Shown: one piece after another, positions 21,530-33,739 of the stretch
How the letters are laid out: each line of letters opens with the position of its first letter
How positions within the stretch are numbered: position 1 is the stretch's first letter
Source of the DNA: Eurosta solidaginis
Lineage: Eukaryota > Arthropoda > Insecta > Diptera > Tephritidae
DNA length: 64,000 nt
NCBI RefSeq assembly: GCF_040869045.1
Contig: NC_090320.1
Span: 150,806,941 to 150,870,940, forward strand
Reading direction: 5' to 3'
Notes under the pieces: generated by a model
Database searches by the model: none
Told to the model about the DNA's origin: nothing
The model's input: only the letters and a program-made list of their open reading frames with translations
Made by a program: the position numbers and the translations under genes

Positions 21530-21991
21530 TGTTTAGGCCAGCAGGCTAACTCCAAAGGAAAATTAAGGGCCGGCCAACCTAACCGCTTATTTATTACGGC
21601 CGTTAGCACTTATACTAAAAGAAAAATTGACGTTTCGTTAAGTTACCCCGCCAAAGGCCTGTTAGCTTTGGGGGATAAACGGAACGCGTGGAATGGAACT
21701 CGGTCACTTGGATTGAAGCAGCCACAGTATACGCACGCTCGAACGTCTTGAAGCCGTAATTTTTTAACAACCATTAAAACATCACCGCCAGAACGCAGAG
21801 TCCCTGAATATATTAAAGGTAACATTGTAGCAATTGCATGCTTGCTCCTTTAAACTCTACTTTCTATTTTTATATTGCAAATTCTCTTGAAATAAAACGC
21901 TATTGTAAATTTTAATATTAATCACTGCCTTTTTATTCCTAATCCCCTCTCGAGAGAAACTACGTCTGGAGATCGCCAACTCAAGTTTTCA
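21530..21991 (+). repeat. BEL-type LTR, left copy
   Basis: It starts TGTTTAGGCCAGCAGGCTAA and ends CAACTCAAGTTTTCA, 462 bp. It matches 33740-34218 nearly throughout (for example GGAACGCGTGGAATGGAACT and GAGTCCCTGAATATATTAAA). It is followed by TGGTCCTTCGAGCCGG, the expected place for the primer-binding site and leader. Confidence 0.8.
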
Positions 21992-22120
21992 TGGTCCTTC
22001 GAGCCGGATATGAACCAGCGACACTATTGTAAATTTTAATATTAATCGCTGCCTTTTTATTCCTAACCCCCTCGCGAGAGAAACTAAGTCTGGAGATCGC
22101 CAACTCAAGTTTTCATGGTC
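21901..22120. repeat. 124-bp tandem duplication across the LTR end
   Basis: The last roughly 95 bp of the LTR plus TGGTCC occur twice, from TATTGTAAATTTTAATATTA at 21901 and at 22025. The second copy ends TTTTCATGGTCCACCAGCG. It is a local duplication spanning the LTR-leader junction. Confidence 0.8.
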
Positions 22121-23227
22121 CACCAGCGCCAGTAAAGAAGTCAGAACTATATCGAGATACAGTCCACTAACAAAAGCAATAAAATTTATCAAATCATCAC
22201 ATTAAGCGTTGACTACAAAGCCGTTCCGGACAAAACAACGGAATTTGTTCAGCGCCAATACACTAATATAAGCGTTGTGCTCAAATTAAAAGTGACACAA
22301 AGAAAAAAGTGGTTGAGTTTTTTTTTTTCATATAAATCACATGCGGTGATTAAAAATTACTGAATAAGCAGTGCTATTACAAAGCCTTTTGTCTATCCGA
22401 TACTATCCCCCACCCGTGGTAAGAGGTATTGGACCCAGCCTAAGGCTAGCAGTCAGTGGCCTAAAATCTTAGTAACTTTCCTTGAAACGTTACACTGCAC
22501 TGCACTTTCGGTTCTTGCAACCATCGCGTTTATAAATCATTAAACAAATTTTGATCTTATTCGTGACAAAAAGGTGCTTGTCCAAATTTCTATAACACCA
22601 CTTTTGTCGTCATCGGAATATTGAGAAAAAACCGCTATCACAGTGTTTCTGCTCGTTTAAAAATTTAAACGTGCACACACACACGTTTTATTGCAAAAGA
22701 TCATTTATTGGCTCTAGCTACAAGCGTTAATTTTGTGGCAAGGAAATTTTCCTTGGACACTTAGCACCAGCAATATACATTTTATTAGAAGAGACATAAC
22801 CTCACTTCTCATATTGCACACCGGTCACACATACAGGCTCACTGTTTTGTCAATTTAAGTACAATATCTTCTTTTTTAAAGCAATATAAATTGGGTTTGA
22901 GTCGTTTAATCCTCACATTTATATTTGATCTTTTTTTTCACTGTATCTTTATATCACATATTTATTATACTTATATCACACACACGTATATAATTATTTT
23001 TCATAAATTCTGGTATTCAGTGGCGAAGAGCTGAAAATTTAATTTATATATTTGGTTATAATAAATTTAAAAAGATCATAAAGAAGTGATTCCAAAATTT
23101 TTCTTTTGCGTTAAAATTATTTTGAGTGGTGGTGTAAGGTTCCCTTTCCCTTTGCTTCTGAGCATCAAACTCGAATTTCCTAATTAGGCCCTGCATAATA
23201 GTTATTCTCTGTTAAATATCAAACGAT
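22121..23227. other. Leader or LTR region upstream of the BEL gag, unresolved
   Basis: No protein is recognised. AT-rich sequence with ACACACACACAC-like runs (near 22675) leads to the gag start at 23228. A 5' LTR of the inner BEL element probably lies here, but I could not match it to sequence after its pol (29130-29870). Confidence 0.35.
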
Positions 23228-24652
23228 ATGGAGAAATGCATTAAAGCAGCTGATGAGGTGTCACAGTTTGAGGCTGATTTCAACGACAGACCTCAAGCTG
23301 AACACACAAAATATACTCTAGCCATTCACCAAGAAGAGTTAAAGAATAATTGGAGAAAGGCCAAGCTAGCTTATGAGGATCGCTTGTACTCTGAAACGGT
23401 AGAGAAAAAGGTGTTAGCGCAGGCCAAACCGAAATACCAGGCGACGTATTCCGCATATGTACGCGGCAGTTCAACCATGGCTGAATTAATAGCAAAGCTA
23501 ATTAAACGCGATAAGGAGGGAGAAGGGACACCTGATCCAGAACACAGCATGCGACTACCTCCGTGCGATACGGATGTATTCAAAGGTGACTACCTCTCCT
23601 GGCCAACGTTCCGTGACATGTTCACGGCAATATACATACGGAATAAGCGCCTTACCCCAGTTGAGAAGTTATTTCACCTCAACTAAAAAACGCAGGGTGA
23701 GGCAAGGGGTATAGTTAAAAAATGCCCACTTACAAACGATGGGTTTGACACAGCGTGGAAGAATTTAGGGGAAAGATATGAGAATAAACGAATTCTCGTC
23801 AATACCCAATTAAAAATATTACTCAATTTTGAAAGCGTCTAAAGTGAGTGTGGCACCGCGATTAAAACACTTCAGCGGGAAATAAATAACTGCATCTCAG
23901 GTCTAAAAGCTCATCAAATTGAGATAGGCAATTGGGATGCGATATTCAAATATATATGCTCCATCAAACTACCCGAAAGCACGCTAGCTTTATGGGAATA
24001 GACCATAGAGAATATAACTGAAATATCGAAATGGGAGGATATGGATAAATTTTTATCGAACAGGTTACAGACCTTGGAAACAGTCTCGGGATTAACAGGT
24101 AGCAAAAAAATACCAAAGCTCCCAAACAACCACCACACAAACATAATAATGATTCGTCTCAAAAGAAAGTAGGCGCCTACCAAGCAAGTATAGCTAGAAA
24201 CACTTGCAGATGCTGTAAGAAAAACAACCACAAGCTTTCACAATGCCAAACCTTCCAACTGCTCTCTGTCGTAGACAGAGTGGCGTTTATAAAAGACAGT
24301 AGGGGGTGTCTGAATTGCCTCTCGGCAAAACACACAGTATCCAAATGTACGTGCTCCTTTAATTGTAGCATTTGCCATCTAAGGCATCATACACTCCTGC
24401 ATATTCAACAAAATGCGGGCACGAGTGCAAGACCAACCACAACTCAACAAACACAGTTAGATCAAAGACCATCTACTTCGGCACAGGCTCAGGCCCAACG
24501 TCAGTTTGCCACGGCAAATAATCAACCAACCAACTTCAATTCCTCTTTCGTGAATACAAGCAAGGGGGTTTTATTAGGTACTGCGCAAGTCAATATCTTT
24601 TATAACAACGAAAGCTTTTCGGTCCGCGCCCTAATAGACTCCGGATCAGAGT
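23228..24652 (+). pseudogene. BEL/Pao Gag
   Basis: It starts MEKCIKAADEV. The stretch LPPCDTDVFKGDYLSWPTFR (about 23550-23610) with MFTAIYIRNKRLTPVEKLFH is the DUF1759 Gag signature of BEL/Pao elements. The frame continues through stops at 23684 and near 23840 to a Cys-rich block at 24310-24400, CLNCLSAKHTVSKCTCSFNC followed by SICHLRHHTLLH, the characteristic BEL zinc knuckles. The protease start VRALIDSGSES is reached at about 24620-24655, where a MITE interrupts. The Gag forms the particle and the knuckles bind RNA. Confidence 0.85.
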
Positions 24653-25394
24653 CATAGATGACTTGATACGAAACATTTGTTTACGCTCTCAATTTTTTCG
24701 TTCTCACGAGGGATTTATCTCAAATTTGAGCTGGCAACAATCACAGATAAATCCCTCGCGCCAGCTGAAGCGGGTGCCAGAACAAAAAATGTGCCAGCTA
24801 AAATGAAAACCGGGCCAAAAATTTCGGTAAAATTTAGTTTGACCTACAACTGTAGAATAGCGCCCAAAAATTATATGTAAATATTATAAGTTCGAAGCGG
24901 AGGGTAAATATTATTTCCCATTCAGAAGTTATCACTAAAAACAAGTTTTGTAAATTTGAAGTCCCGATGCAACCAGTCCATTTTGATCACAGAACCTGGA
25001 ACGTGAGACATGTAGGATAAGCCCTATCCGCTAAATAAAGTTAACTATTATGTCTTAGGTCCGATTTACTGAAATTTCAAAAGAATATATAGTTTTCACT
25101 TTGAGTTAAGTGCGTTACAATATTTGACTAATTAATTTAATCAAAATGAAATTTTACTTAGAATTTGACTTTAGCTAGTCGTATTATTGTAAAATAAGTT
25201 TAAAGAAATGAATATCTTACGGCTATCATTTTATTAAATGATTGAAACTATAATCGCCGAAATGTATGTCTAAAATCCCCATATCCAGATCTATTCATTT
25301 TTGTTTGGAGTGGCATCATTGACAAATGTTATAAAAAATGTGCATTTTGACAGCGCCCTCTCCAAATAAGGAGTTGCAAATCCATTCATCTATG
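24653..25394. mobile_element. 742-bp MITE with TIR CATAGATGA and 7-bp TSD
   Basis: The left end is CATAGATGACTTGAT and the right end is the inverted CATCTATG preceded by ATCCATT, so the TIR is about 15 bp with a few mismatches. TCAGAGT lies outside both ends (24646-24652 and 25395-25401). Removing the element restores the protease reading across SGSES and CSFISERL. Near the left end is a perfect 14-nt hairpin, CGAGGGATTTATCT (24707-24720) against 24745-24758. No transposase is present. Confidence 0.8.
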
Positions 25395-25869
25395 TCAGAG
25401 TGCTCGTTCATTTCGGAGCGACTTAAAAGAAGAATAAATCTGCCCAGTCGGAAGTTAAATGCGCAAGTGTCAGGGATAAACAACACGGTGTCAGCCCAAG
25501 TGAAAGAGGCATGCTTCATTCAGTTGCGGTCATCAATAAACCCGAATGTACGCATACACACTACAGCATTGGTTTTAGCCCAACTCACTGGCAATCTGCC
25601 AACCTGTCAAATTGACCCCATTACACATCAAGTTTTCCCGGACTTGGTGCTAGCAGATCGGAGGTTCTTGGTAAATGAACAAGTAGATCTTATTCTGGGT
25701 GGGGATATTTACGCACAGATAATGCTAGGCGGTATACGAAAAAATGTTTTAGGCACGCTGTGTGTGTGTCATTTTTTAATCGCTGGACAAACAAATAGCG
25801 TCTTTTTGGGAGCTGGAAGACATTCCCAAAAACCATACATATACCAAAGACCAAAATTACTGCGAGGAG
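25395..25869 (+). pseudogene. BEL/Pao protease, second half
   Basis: The frame opens with SECSFISERLKRRINLPS right after the MITE and continues to NPNVRIHTTALVLAQLTGNL. It then reads VDLILGGDIYAQIM (about 25685-25730), the conserved flap-side motif of BEL proteases, and LGTLCVCHFLIAGQT. The catalytic Asp lies before the MITE at about 24635. A frameshift near 25870 leads to the RT. Confidence 0.78.
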
Positions 25870-28058
25870 TTGTATCAAAAAACCACCAAAAGAAATGAGG
25901 ATGGCAAATATATCGTGTCTTTGCCCTTTAAGCAGGATTTTAAAAAGGGTATCTCATTAGGACCGTCGCTTAAGAGCACGTGCTCACAATTTTTCAGAAA
26001 TGAAACCCGGTTAGCGAAAAATCCCGAATTGCAGACGGAATATAACCGAGTCGTATCAGAATACGAAACGTTAGCTCATATGGCACGGGTAGAAGACCAT
26101 GTTCCGGCAGATACATGCGATATCTATTTTTTACCCCATTACGCAGTAATTAGGGAAGAAAACACCACCACTAAAGTGAGAGTTTTTAACGCCTCCTGTC
26201 CCACTGCTAATGGAATCAGTTTAAATGATGTCCTTCATTCAGGCCCAGTCCTTCAGAGTGATCTAACGATTCTCATAATCCGTTGGAGATTGTTCCGATA
26301 CGTATTCAACAGTGACATCGAAAAGATGTACCGGCAGATATTGCTAGAGCCCAGGGAAACCAGGTATCAACGCATCGTCTTCAGGTCATCCACCACCGAA
26401 CCCATCAGCCTATACGAATTGAAGACCGTGACCTTCGGAGTGAACTGCGCGCCCTATCTGGCCATAAGGACCCTTCTCCAATTAGCAGAGGACGTAGAGG
26501 AAACCTATCCCATCGCATCGGACATCCTACGACAGTTTATGTATGTCGACGACTTTTTAGCGGGCGGACACACCATTGCCACCGCCACGAAGGCAAAGGA
26601 CGAAATCCAAGCGGCATTACAATCAGCCGGCTTCTCCCTCAGGAAGTGGACTTCCAATTGCGACCAACTACTGGAAGGTATTCCAAGATCGCATTTATTA
26701 AATGAAAACTTTTTAAATTTTGAAGATGCTAGCATGGTTAAAGCGTTAGGGATCAGGTGGAATGCCCACTCTGATTAATTCTACTTTTCTACGAAGCCCA
26801 TAGACAACCTAGTCGTGTTCACAAAGAGAACAATATTGTCTGCTATAGCAAAATTATTTGATCCGCTAGGTTGGCTAGGACCACTCATTATTATCTCGAA
26901 AATCATTATGCAAGGTATTTGGCTGGAAGGCACGGGCTGGGACGAAGCCGTATCCCCGCGATATTAGATAGATGGCATGATTTTTTAGAAAGCTACCGAC
27001 ATATTGAAAGCATTCGTATACCCCTTTGGGTACAGTTTTCCCCGGTAGCGAGCAGCGAACTACATGGCTTTTGCGACGCTTCCGAGAAAGCATACGCAGC
27101 CGCAATATACCTGAGGGTACAAATCGAGAATCATGTGTTCATAAATCTGCTCTTCGCAAAAACCCGAGTAGCCCCGCTCAAGACTATATCTCTAACCCGC
27201 CTTGAATTATGTGGTGCAGTTCTACTAGCAGAAATATTAGAGTCAGTCGCAAAAAACCTCAATTTTAACATTTCTACAACCTATCTGTGGACGGATTCGA
27301 CAATCTTCTTGGCATGGGTTCGCAAACACCCATGCCCGTGTTCAACTTTCGTTGCCCACAGGGCGACAAAAATAATTGACAAAGTAGGGAAAGAAAACTG
27401 GTTTCATGTCGACTCGGCATCAAACCCGGTAGATCTCGCAAGTAGAGGTATACCCGCTGAAGATCTTATCAACAAAGCCCTGTGGTGGGAGGCCCCTTCT
27501 TGGCTTCATGAAGATAGCTCAAATTGGCCTACCCAAGAAACAGAATATACCACCACGGCAGAAGAAAAGCGGGTCCAGGTACACTCATCAATAGTAGATA
27601 CAGACTCTGATATCCTCACAATATTTTCTGACCTCTCGAGAGCTTTGAAAGTACTATCCTACGTCTGGAGATTCTTTCAAAGGACTAACCCAAAAACAAG
27701 AGCCTCATTTCAGGCGAATTCTTGCTCAATTTCGTCGAGCGAAATAAAAGCAACGACCCAACGTCTGGTTGTTATCTACCAAAAGAGGCATTATGGGGAG
27801 GAGTATTCAGCTTTAAAATCTAAAAAACTCATAGGAGCAAAGAGCGAGGTACTACCACTGAACCCATTCTTAGATGAAAGGGGGGCTATGAGGGCAGGCG
27901 GCCGCCTCGAAGCTTCCGAAGATATCCCGTACAACGAGCGACACCCAGTCATTTTGCCGTATAATTGCCAGTTGTCACGTCTTATTGTAAAGTTTACCCA
28001 TAGGATCTCACTCCATGGGGAAAACCAACTTATGCTACGCCTCATCTGTACGCAGTAG
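25870..28058 (+). pseudogene. BEL/Pao reverse transcriptase and RNase H
   Basis: The RT begins around 26110 with DIYFLPHYAVIREENTTTKV and RVFNASCPTANGISLNDVL, then SDIEKMYRQILL, FGVNCAPYLAIRTL and the catalytic QFMYVDDFLAGG at about 26535-26570. The YVDD box and these flanks are typical of BEL/Pao. A stop at about 26776 and a frameshift near 26960 precede the RNase H part, HGFCDASEKAYAAAIYLR (about 27064), ISLTRLELCGAVLLAE and LWTDSTIFLAWV, followed by SNPVDLASRGI. Only a few lesions are present, so the copy is moderately young. Confidence 0.88.
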
Positions 28059-29127
28059 TGGATACCACGGGTCAAGAACATGATAAAATCGACAAACCAC
28101 CATTGCAAGGAATGCACGATTTACCGAAAACGTGTTCAAACCCAGCTAATGGGAATTTTACCCAAGGAGAGAAATACGTACTCACGGACATTCACAAATA
28201 CAGGAGTCGATTTTGCGGGACCTTTCGATATAAAGAACTTTCGGGGACGAGGTTTTAGAGTGTCGAAGAGGTACGTATGCTTGTTCGTTTGCTTTGCAAC
28301 GAAAGTGATTCTCCTGGAACCCACCACTGATCTCAGCACTCAATCATTTTTAGCAGCATTTGCGAGGTTCGTTTCGCGAAGCGGCTGCCCTAGTAAGATG
28401 TTTTCCGACAATGGCACGAATTTTGTCGGGGCTTATAGAGCACTTAAAGCGGAAATGAGGGAATTCCTACAAAATGCCCGCGATAACACCCTATCCAACT
28501 ACTCCCATCAATCCTTATCGTGGCACTTCATTCCCACATCAGCTCCTCACATGGGGGGACTGTGGGAGTGAAAAGTTTTAAAAGCCACTTCACAAAAATT
28601 GCTTCAAGTTGCAAATTCACCTTTGAGGAGTTTGCAACTTTGCTATGCAGGATCGAAGCCTGCCTCAACTCCCGATCATTGATCCCTGCGTCAAACAATG
28701 CATCAGACCTGGAGCCACTAACCCCAGGTCACTTTCTTGTAGGAGGACATCTCTTATCTCCACCAGAACCTGACGCCAGCGAAAACTCTGCCTCAATCAT
28801 AAATCGATGGCAAAAGTTAAAATCCCTACATCACTACTTCTGCAGGAGGTGGAAATCGGAATACCTCCCTGAACTGCAGAAAAGAAACAAATGGAGATTT
28901 CCCAAAACGAACCTAAAAATCGGAGACTTGGTCGTAACCAGGGAGGACAATTTGTCTCCAAACGAATGGAGACTCGGACGGGTGGTAAATTACATCCAGG
29001 ACCTGACGATCGCGTCATAGTGGTCGATATCATGACAATGAAAGGACAGATAACCCGACCCTTGGTAAAGCTCATCATTTTACCATACAATCGCGATGAG
29101 GCAGAAGAGTCTGCGGCATGCAATTAA
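28059..29127 (+). pseudogene. BEL/Pao integrase
   Basis: From 28080 the frame carries HHCKECTIYRKR (zinc-binding), then YTNTGVDFAGPF-like sequence (FTNTGVDFAGPFDIKNFRGR), ATKVILLEPTTDLSTQSFLA and the catalytic FSDNGTNFVGA. The third catalytic region is HFIPTSAPHMGGLWE at about 28530-28570, after which a frameshift moves to 28560-29020 (FTFEEFATLLCRIEACLNSR, LTPGHFLVGG). The C-terminal beta domain is completed in a third frame to 29127 (RVIVVDIMTMKGQITRP). It would insert the element DNA. Two frameshifts, otherwise well preserved. Confidence 0.87.
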
Positions 29128-29129
29128 AA

Positions 29130-29876
29130 ATCTCTTCTATTGTCTTCCTGGTCACGAAAGACCCAACTAATGAGTCTACGCCGTGAGCTACCCAACTTAT
29201 AAATCTAGTGGAAGTTCAACCAATAACCATTCATCTTCAAATGAAAAAAAAAGAAACGTCGAGAAGAATTTTGGAACATGGACAAAAGAAGGAAAATGTG
29301 AGATTTATTCATTCGTCTGAAAAAAAATACATATAATTTGTTCAGGTAAAGTGATATTTATCTTCTAAATGCATTAATCGCAAAAGTAGCCATTCTAAGG
29401 AAGTTGAAAACGGGCTATAAAGTTAGATATTTCAAGTACGTTTTACCCTTATGATGATTGTAATGTCAGAATCTTGATGATGACACCACAATAATAAAGA
29501 AAACAAAATCATCTAAACCGACCGGAAATTCTTTCATTACTTATCTAATGCAAATCATCTGAAAAAGGCTTCAAACAGGGATCAAAATAGTTTAAATTTT
29601 AAGTACAAAAGCTCACAAAGAGGGCGGACGCATTGATTGTGCTGGCGTTTGCGACACGCCCGCCCACAAAGTGCCTCATGGTCGTGTCAATAGAACGGAA
29701 ACCACCAACACACCATTGCAACCACAAACAGTAGGGCAGCAGCAATTTATATATATAGTATGTACTAAGCATTAGTATTCAAACAACGCACATAATTAAG
29801 CTGTCGTCAGTTTTGCTGACAATAGGCGCAGCACCAACCAAAGCAATTATTAGATAATAGTTAATTAACAACAAAT
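29130..29876. other. Spacer, possibly LTR remnant and host 5' flank
   Basis: No coding frame is recognised. The stretch just before 29877 may be copied 5' flank or UTR of the host gene fragment that starts there, because the first codon follows AACAACAAAT, a good insect start context. A 3' LTR for the inner BEL element was not found. Confidence 0.35.
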
Positions 29877-30590
29877 ATGGCCAACATACAAGACCAGAAG
29901 CGAAATACATTCCTAAGTTATGTTGCGCCATCGGTTGGTGATATTCCTCGTCAAGAAGGCAGCGATGACTGGCCTCCAACAGAGTTGCGTTATCTTCATT
30001 TAGCCAAACCGCGTTTGTTACCTAATAAACTCGTTGTGGCATCAATCCTGCTTATTTGTTTCCCGCCATTTTGCCTGCGCCTACTAAAGGCTCTGAATTG
30101 GATAAGTCCGGACAGGCTATATTTGGTTTACTAAGTGTTACCAATTTCAAAATGGCTTTCGTTACGCTACAACGCCCACAAGAAGAAACGACTCCACAGG
30201 AATCGTATCAAGAACATTTATACTTGTAATGCAATGATGTGACACTCAATAACATTGATTACGTATACCAGCTGGCCGAAGGTGGCCGGGTCAGTGTAAG
30301 TGCACTCAGTGGTGAAAATAAAAAAAAAACCTGACGCACAACAAAAAGTTACCTTCCAGCAATTGAGGTCCGGACCGGATTATGGCAAGCTTATTGCTTC
30401 GGCATTAGCACGCTTTGCCTACCCATCCCGGCATGATCTCAGCTTTGCTTATTGCTATCGTGAGCCATATTATTCCATGTTGGGCAAATCTAGCGTAACA
30501 ATGTATAATACTAAAAACGGTTGGGCACGAGAGTTAATTCGTTGCGGCGTAACGGAATCGCAAGTAGTGAGTGCGGAAAACGTGCCACAT
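29877..30590 (+). pseudogene. Myotubularin-related adaptor (MTMR10/12-like) pseudogene
   Basis: It opens MANIQDQKRNTFLSYV and continues PRLLPNKLVVAS. After a +2 frameshift near 30045 comes SGQAIFGLLSVTNFKMAFVT (about 30107-30165), the PH-GRAM motif of myotubularin-related proteins. YQEHLYL, a stop, and NDVTLNNIDYVYQLAEGG follow. Past a poly(A) frameshift near 30320 comes GKLIASALARFAYPSRHDLS with FAYCYREPYY and GWARELIRCGVTES, typical of the catalytically dead 3-phosphatase adaptors. The functional protein partners MTM phosphatases in phosphoinositide turnover. The tail is lost; at about 30590 the sequence switches directly to a helicase gene. Confidence 0.68.
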
Positions 30591-31950
30591 TATTAATTGG
30601 AATAAAACAATTTGCTTATGAAATACCCGAACAAAAAACTAGTATACTCGAAATGCAGTCAAAGCTAGAAGCTTTATATATTCGGAAGTATAGCACTTAA
30701 ACAATGTTGGATATTTGCTGGTTCACAGTCACGTGCTAATTCTTATTGTAACTACCTGGAGAAAGAGGGTTGGCCTTGCGAGCTCAAGATCAGAAAACAC
30801 GCCTTGAAATATTTCATAAGTTTCGTGAATTCAAAACTAGAATTATTATTTCAACTTATCTTATGTCGCGTGGTGGAGACTCAGAACATGTTAATTTGGT
30901 TATAAATTTAAAACTACTAACTGATATGGCTTCTTATTTGCATCGCATTGGACGCGCGGGACGAATTGGTTCACATGGAATCGCTATAAATCTTGTTGCA
31001 TCTGAAAAAGATCGTTGTACATTAACGCGTCTTATATCACGAATAGACAGTGGAATGAACGGTACAGTTTCCACCAAAAACCGTTGCCCAGACAGAAGAT
31101 ACAGGGTATGACTTCGGGGATTTCTCAAATTTTGACAAAGATGCAAAACGTTTTAGTCTTTTCGGTTTTGAATCATTGGCACCTTTGGCATTGCAAGGTC
31201 ATAGTTTACTCTCTGATACGTTGGAAAATAAAGAGAATCAAAGTGATAACATATTTAATTCAACATCATCTATCGATACAAATACATTCCGTGTTGACTC
31301 CAAAGACAGCGCTTTGAATACGCAAGATAATCTGTTAGAACGCCCTGAATGTCAACAACAGACATCACCTTCTCATAACCTCACCGTAGAATCGCGACAA
31401 GGGTCATCACAAAAACTTCCTTCTTCAAATACTGTTGATGATGCTAGTAGCATTGCCGAAGACAGCCTACGTAGTAGCCAATAAGACATTTCTCGTTACC
31501 AATCCATTCTAATGCAAAAAGTTCTTCGTCGATCCAAATAGTAGGGATAGCAAATGCGACGACACCAAGGGCGGCGAAATAAAAAAGAAGCTAAAAATCG
31601 ATTTATTTTATGACTATAAGAAAGCAATTCTTATAAACTCGGATAGCTCAGCTAAAGATACAGAATCTAAGAACATTGGTATACCAGCCACATCAAATGA
31701 GATAGCTGCTTATAAGTCTGTGCTTATTGATCAACCTGAGCGAAAATCCCCTATTGAAAATAAGCATGACATATACTCGGACTATGCTAATTTTAATGCT
31801 GATGAAAACTCTAGCAGCTTGAGTCAGGTTACTTGCTCTAACGACAGATAGATAAAGCCACATTTATTTTGTCAGTTGCAACACCGTCAAAAATGCAAGA
31901 TTCTATTGAGGAGTACACCAATACTACACAACTAGCGATATAAAAAATTT
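30591..31950 (+). pseudogene. DEAD-box helicase pseudogene, Gemin3/DDX20-like
   Basis: Starting at the junction, ATLLIGIKQFAYEIPEQKTS resembles the linker after the first helicase domain of Gemin3/DDX20. A frameshift near 30690 leads to SQSRANSYCNYLEKEGWPCE. A further small deletion is followed by 30780-31080: AQDQKTRLEIFHKFREFKTR, IIISTYLMSRGGDSEHVNLV and YLHRIGRAGRIGSHGIAINL, which are motifs V and VI of the helicase C domain. Normal STDL is STYL here. A Ser-rich tail continues to about 31480 and beyond. The active protein is in the SMN complex for snRNP assembly. The N-terminal helicase domain is missing and several stops occur. Confidence 0.72.
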
Positions 31951-32294
31951 ACGATATAAAAACCGCAATGTTGATGCATACGATTCTAGATATTTCCACT
32001 CTAAAGCATTACATTCCTTCTCATATTTGGTAATCACTTCAGAGAATGAGATTATTCTTCAGTTTATAAGAATTATCAGAGGAAACACCACCACAATTAT
32101 AGCAAGTTTCTGCAGTCCGAAATACACTAGGGGACACAAAGATAACCTCAAATCTTGAAATTTTTTTCTAAAATTTGTATACCCTGTTCTGGAAAATTTT
32201 ATGAGCCAAAATTTTGAGGTAATCTCTTCACTCAGCCACAACCAGATATTTTTTTGAAAAATAATCTATACAGACACGTATACAATGTGACTTA
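31951..32294. other. Spacer without recognised features
   Basis: No gene is seen. A pyrimidine stretch ending TCTAATTGCAG just before 32314 could be an old splice acceptor or chance. Confidence 0.4.
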
Positions 32295-33535
32295 ATGAGT
32301 CTAATTGCAGGCATCATGACCCGCTACGGCCAATTGCGCAAGGCATATGAAAAGAAGGCCAGCTATTTCAAAGTCCCATGCCATTTGTGTTCGGCTCGGC
32401 ATCCGATCCGTCTCTGCCCAGTTTATCGCTCTAAGACGCCCGAGGAACTGATGCGTGAAGCACTGTTGGGCAATTTCTGTGGCAATTGCCTCTCCACGGC
32501 GCATCGCACGGCTGGTTGCACAAGCAACGGGAGAGGTCGCCGATGTGGGGAGGAACACCACACCACCCTTCACGTGGATGAGCAAAGCAAAGCCTCACGT
32601 AAGCCGTACAAGCCGTGGAGCGTACAGGTAGAGGAGGAAGAACGCGAGAACCTCGAAGGGGCGTTGTCACTATACGCCTCCGATATTGAGGCGGAGGAGA
32701 TTTAACGAGAAACCACGGAGAGAGACACCGTTTCTCAACCGGCTAGCATGGTCCAAGAGAGATCGGAACCACTGCCCTTCCGACTATCAGCGGGATCGGA
32801 ACCTCGGCTCTTCCGACCCCTGCTACAACACGAGCGCCAACAGTCGAACAGAACCCCTCACCGTCGCCGCCGACAGCGACAACGCCCCCAGCTGGCTGAC
32901 AACAACACAAATCACCACCGTCACGAAGCCACCACGACTAGCCTGCCTCACTCTATGTCAACCGCCACCGATTTTCGAGGAGTCATTGCCACTTGCCAGC
33001 TAAGGACGCCGCTAACGTTGCGCAGTGGACGTACAGGGCTGGCCCCGTCGCTGGACCGGTACTGCGACCCATGATATCGATTCCGCCGACCGCTATCGTG
33101 AAAATTGAAGCTGGAGGACGACTTCACCTGGTTCGAGCACTAATCGATGTTTGTTCGTCATCAACCGTTATATCGGCCGACTTGGTCCGGGATCTGCGGC
33201 TGGACGAAACTCGAATGGGTAGCCGGACAGGCTGTGTGGTGTGTATGCGGGGGAAGCACGGCGTCAACAAACGCATTGCGATCCATGCCGTCGTCACACC
33301 ACATTTCCACCGAGTGGCGCCTAGTCACAGCCTGGATCCAGCCATCGCGACTGTGTACACGCACATATGTCTCGCCGATCCAAAATTCTACGTCGCGTCG
33401 CCAGTTCGTCTAGTTCTCGGGGCAGACGTATATGCCGACATAATGTTGAAGCAAGTGCTGCCAGCGTCATTCGGTCCGCTCTTTGCGCAAAGCACAATAA
33501 TTGGCTTCGTGCTCTCTGGAGTATCCAGAGCCTAA
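32295..33535 (+). pseudogene. BEL-type gag-protease without RT
   Basis: The first frame (32295-32705) carries CHLCSARHPIRLCPVYRSKT and CGNCLSTAHRTAGC with CGEEHHTTLH, the BEL zinc-knuckle series. After a frame change the protease (32993-33535) reads VRALIDVCSSSTVISADLVR, where canonical families have Asp-Ser/Pro-Gly/Cys. It ends LVLGADVYADIMLKQVLPAS and GFVLSGVSRA, then stops. No reverse transcriptase follows; instead an AATAAA-like signal lies near 33606, then the purine tract and an LTR. It may be a non-autonomous family or a deletion derivative. Confidence 0.72.
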
Positions 33536-33739
33536 ATTGTCGCAGATATAAATACCCAAAAAACAAAAATTAATTTTGAATTTGCCTTAAATTATGAATT
33601 TTGTAATAAAGAATATTTTATACTTTTGAACTCATGCGTACAGTCTGTCCATCCACAAATCTCTCATCTTTCTCCCTCTAGATATTGTTTACTCTAGCAG
33701 CAGGGCAAGGCGAGGTTGCGTACCGCAAGGGGCCCGGCA

